This document shows positions 61,841-64,000 of a stretch of 64,000 nt of DNA, piece by piece. Within the stretch, counting starts at the first letter, position 1; each line of letters starts with the position of its first letter. Where the stretch lies: NCBI GenBank assembly GCA_020740775.1, contig JAHEWK010000010.1, positions 1,178,001 through 1,242,000 of the forward strand, given 5' to 3'. Origin of the DNA: Ilyonectria destructans (taxonomy: Eukaryota > Ascomycota > Sordariomycetes > Hypocreales > Nectriaceae). A model generated the notes under the pieces. The model was not told where the DNA came from. It saw only the letters and a program-made list of their open reading frames with translations, and did not search any database. The position numbers were made by a program, and so were the translations under genes.

Positions 61841-64000
61841 TCAGTCCTTTCTGGCCATCTTGATCGAGTCCGCACCAGTCTCGACAACGCGATAACCATC
61901 GGCATCACCTTCGCCACTTGCAGCCTGCTGGTAGGCCGCTTCGCTTCTGTCGCACAACACCTTCAAGTCATCATCGCTCAAGATTTCTTCTCCTCCAGAC
62001 AACTTGTAAGCCTCGCCATCTTTGAGTAACAGGGCTTTCAGACTCTCTGGATCAAGATCACCGTTCAAGTCGCGTTTCTGACCCATAGTTTTGAAACCTC
62101 CCTTCTTGATAACCAGTTTCTCGAGGCGACGCTTGGCCTCGGCGTTCAGCAGCAACCTCTCCTCCACCGTGTCCTTTGTTGCAAGGCGATAGACAATAAC
62201 AGGCCGGGTCTGTCCGATGCGATGACAGCGGTCTTGCGCCTGCAAATCCTGTTGTGGATTGAAATCGGAGTCGAACAGGATAACGGTATCTGCCGAAGCA
62301 AGGTTGATTCCCTGGCCGCCAGCACGTGTAGACAGCAAGAAGATTTTGTACTCGGGGTCCTTGTTGAAGGCTGCAATCTGCTCTCGACGACTCTCTTGAG
62401 AGACGGAGCCATCGATGCGGCAAACCGTCCAACCTCTCAGTTCTGAGCAATAATCCTCCAAGATGTCCAGCTGCGTCGTGAACTGAGAGAAAATGAGCAC
62501 TTTGTGATCATCCTTAAACAGTGCAGGGAGAAGACGGTCCAGGAGAAGCATCTTGCCAGAAGATGTAACGATAGAATCATCGACGGGGGTGTCCGTCGCA
62601 GTAGCCCATGGGTTGTAAAAGTTGTGCGGGCTGTTGCAGACCAGACGCAGTTGGGCAAGGGGGTTGCCCAGCTTTTTCTGGGCGATTTGTTTTTCTGAAG
62701 CGATGAGTCAGTATTGGAACGGGATTTGGAGTAAGGGAAAACCTACTGGCCATTTCCAGAGTTTTGGCAAGCTCGAGCTCTTCAATCGACATTTGAGGCT
62801 TCTCATCTTCTGCAGCAGAGTCATCACTAGCAATCTCCTTTGCAAGTTTCGCCTCAAACTCGTCATCAGACATGCGCTCTTCATCAGATCCAGCCTCCTT
62901 GTAAGTTCTCGATTTGTGCAGGCGCCCACGAGAGCTGGCAGGCGTAGACTGCCGGCTTGATCTCGCACTTTTGGCCTCCGAAATAACGGGGGTTGAAGGG
63001 GCCTTTCGTTTTCTGCCTGGTGTGGTGACTGGTGCTAGCGAGTCAGGCTTGGGATTCTTACGCGGCCTTCCTCTGCCACGCTTGCCCATCATAAACGCAA
63101 ACGCATTGGGGGTCGGTGAAGTGCTCTTGTCATCTACCCGCTTCTTATGTGGGCTTTCGTGGATTGGGAGAGACATCGTCTTTGCTGCCTTTGAAGTTGG
63201 AGTGGGTGCAATACTTCCCGAGCGAGAAGTGTTCTGGCTGGCCACTTTTGATGATGGCGTACTGTTGATCATTTCGGCGACCTTATTCTCTAGATAGGCC
63301 CGGCTGTCGATCTTTTTGTTGCCGAGGACATTGTACAGGTCGGTCTGCTCCTTGGTCATGGGAGCAAAGAGAACATACTCTCTCTTCTTGGGCAGGTACG
63401 CTGCCACGTCTTGCTTGACGCGGCGCAGAAGCATGGGCTGCAGAATGAGATGGATCTTTTTGACAAGATCCTGTTTCATCTGATCACCGATGAACTCCTG
63501 CGTTCCTTGCTCGTCTTCGAGATCGGAGAAGTCAAACCAGGACTCGAAGGCGTCCCAGTCGGTAAAGATGTTGGGAAGAAGGAAATGAAGAAGCGACCAC
63601 AACTCCTTGAGATTGTTCTGGAGAGGCGTTCCTGTGATTAAAAGACGAGTAGCACTGGTGAACTGTCGTAGTTGCTGAAAAAGCTTTGACTCGGCATTCT
63701 TCATTCGGTGACCCTCATCCTGGGTGCGAGTTAGAAGGTGCACGAGAAGGAGGGGCGCAAAAGCTTACAATGATGATGAATTCCCACTGAATTCGCGACA
63801 AATTGTGCTGGTCCCTCAACACCATCTCGTAAGATGTGCAAACGACGGGAAATTTGGTTGTAGGGCGACCTTTCTTAAGATGGCGCATCATCTCCTTCTC
63901 GAAAATCTCCTCCCGCTTATCTTTACTACCATGGTACATGACCACCGGGATGGATGGAGTCCACTGATGGAATTCGTCCATCCAATTCGATAGCGTTGAT
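61841..64000 (-). CDS. IRC5: SNF2-family chromatin remodeller, LSH/IRC5 type, 5' end outside window
   Basis: Minus-strand exons 64000-63769 (partial), 63719-62747 and 62694-61841; about 686 residues are visible. Lobe 1: [13 protein letters not shown] at the window edge, motif II DEGH (made by the first join), and [17 protein letters not shown]. Lobe 2: [39 protein letters not shown] and [12 protein letters not shown]. Between the lobes is a disordered insert of about 200 residues rich in Ser, Pro and Lys containing an AT-hook-like [11 protein letters not shown]. Lobe order, LSH-like [12 protein letters not shown] and the insert match the HELLS/DDM1/IRC5 group (Neurospora MUS-30). Role: nucleosome remodelling in DNA repair and genome stability. 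Walker A and the N-terminus are not in the window. It is convergent with the ankyrin gene. Confidence 0.92.

Overview
The window is nuclear DNA of a filamentous ascomycete (Pezizomycotina). Most introns are 49-67 bp, with GT..AG ends and a CTAAC/CTGAC branch site close to the acceptor. Coding regions favour C or G in third positions. Families include a fungal NLR, a tannase/feruloyl esterase, a LaeA-like methyltransferase and a fungal Mpv17-like protein. I cannot name the species; a sordariomycete is my guess. I rebuilt gene models by hand from splice sites and checked that the exons of each complete model sum to whole codons.

Left part (1-27.2 kb), accessory: a 5'-truncated GH28 exopolygalacturonase; a four-exon NLR-type gene (alpha/beta hydrolase, NACHT, degenerate ankyrins); then well-spaced enzymes and transporters: a BBE-type FAD oxidase, an Mpv17/PMP22-like membrane protein, a monocarboxylate-type MFS transporter, a glutathione S-transferase, a secreted tannase/feruloyl esterase, a flavin monooxygenase, an unknown multipass membrane protein and a LaeA-like methyltransferase. 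The oxidase, transporter, GST, esterase and FMO together would suit use or detoxification of plant phenolics; this is inference.

Middle (27.5-40.2 kb): conserved ESF1 (ribosome biogenesis), an unusually long APC-family amino-acid permease with nine exons, a tiny three-exon gene of unknown function, and a tightly convergent pair: a CorA-like membrane protein without the GMN signature, and a protein kinase with HFD in place of HRD, flanked by large N- and C-terminal regions.

Right part (41.5-64 kb), mostly housekeeping: DBP4 RNA helicase, a SUN-domain nuclear envelope protein, UDP-glucose 4-epimerase (with a GC-AG intron), a mitochondrial-type quinone oxidoreductase, a 4-kb gene-poor AT-rich island with decayed duplications, an 1844-residue ankyrin protein with a coiled-coil tail, and the 3' part of an LSH/IRC5-type SNF2 remodeller that runs off the window end. 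I found no rRNA, tRNA, CRISPR array or intact transposon.
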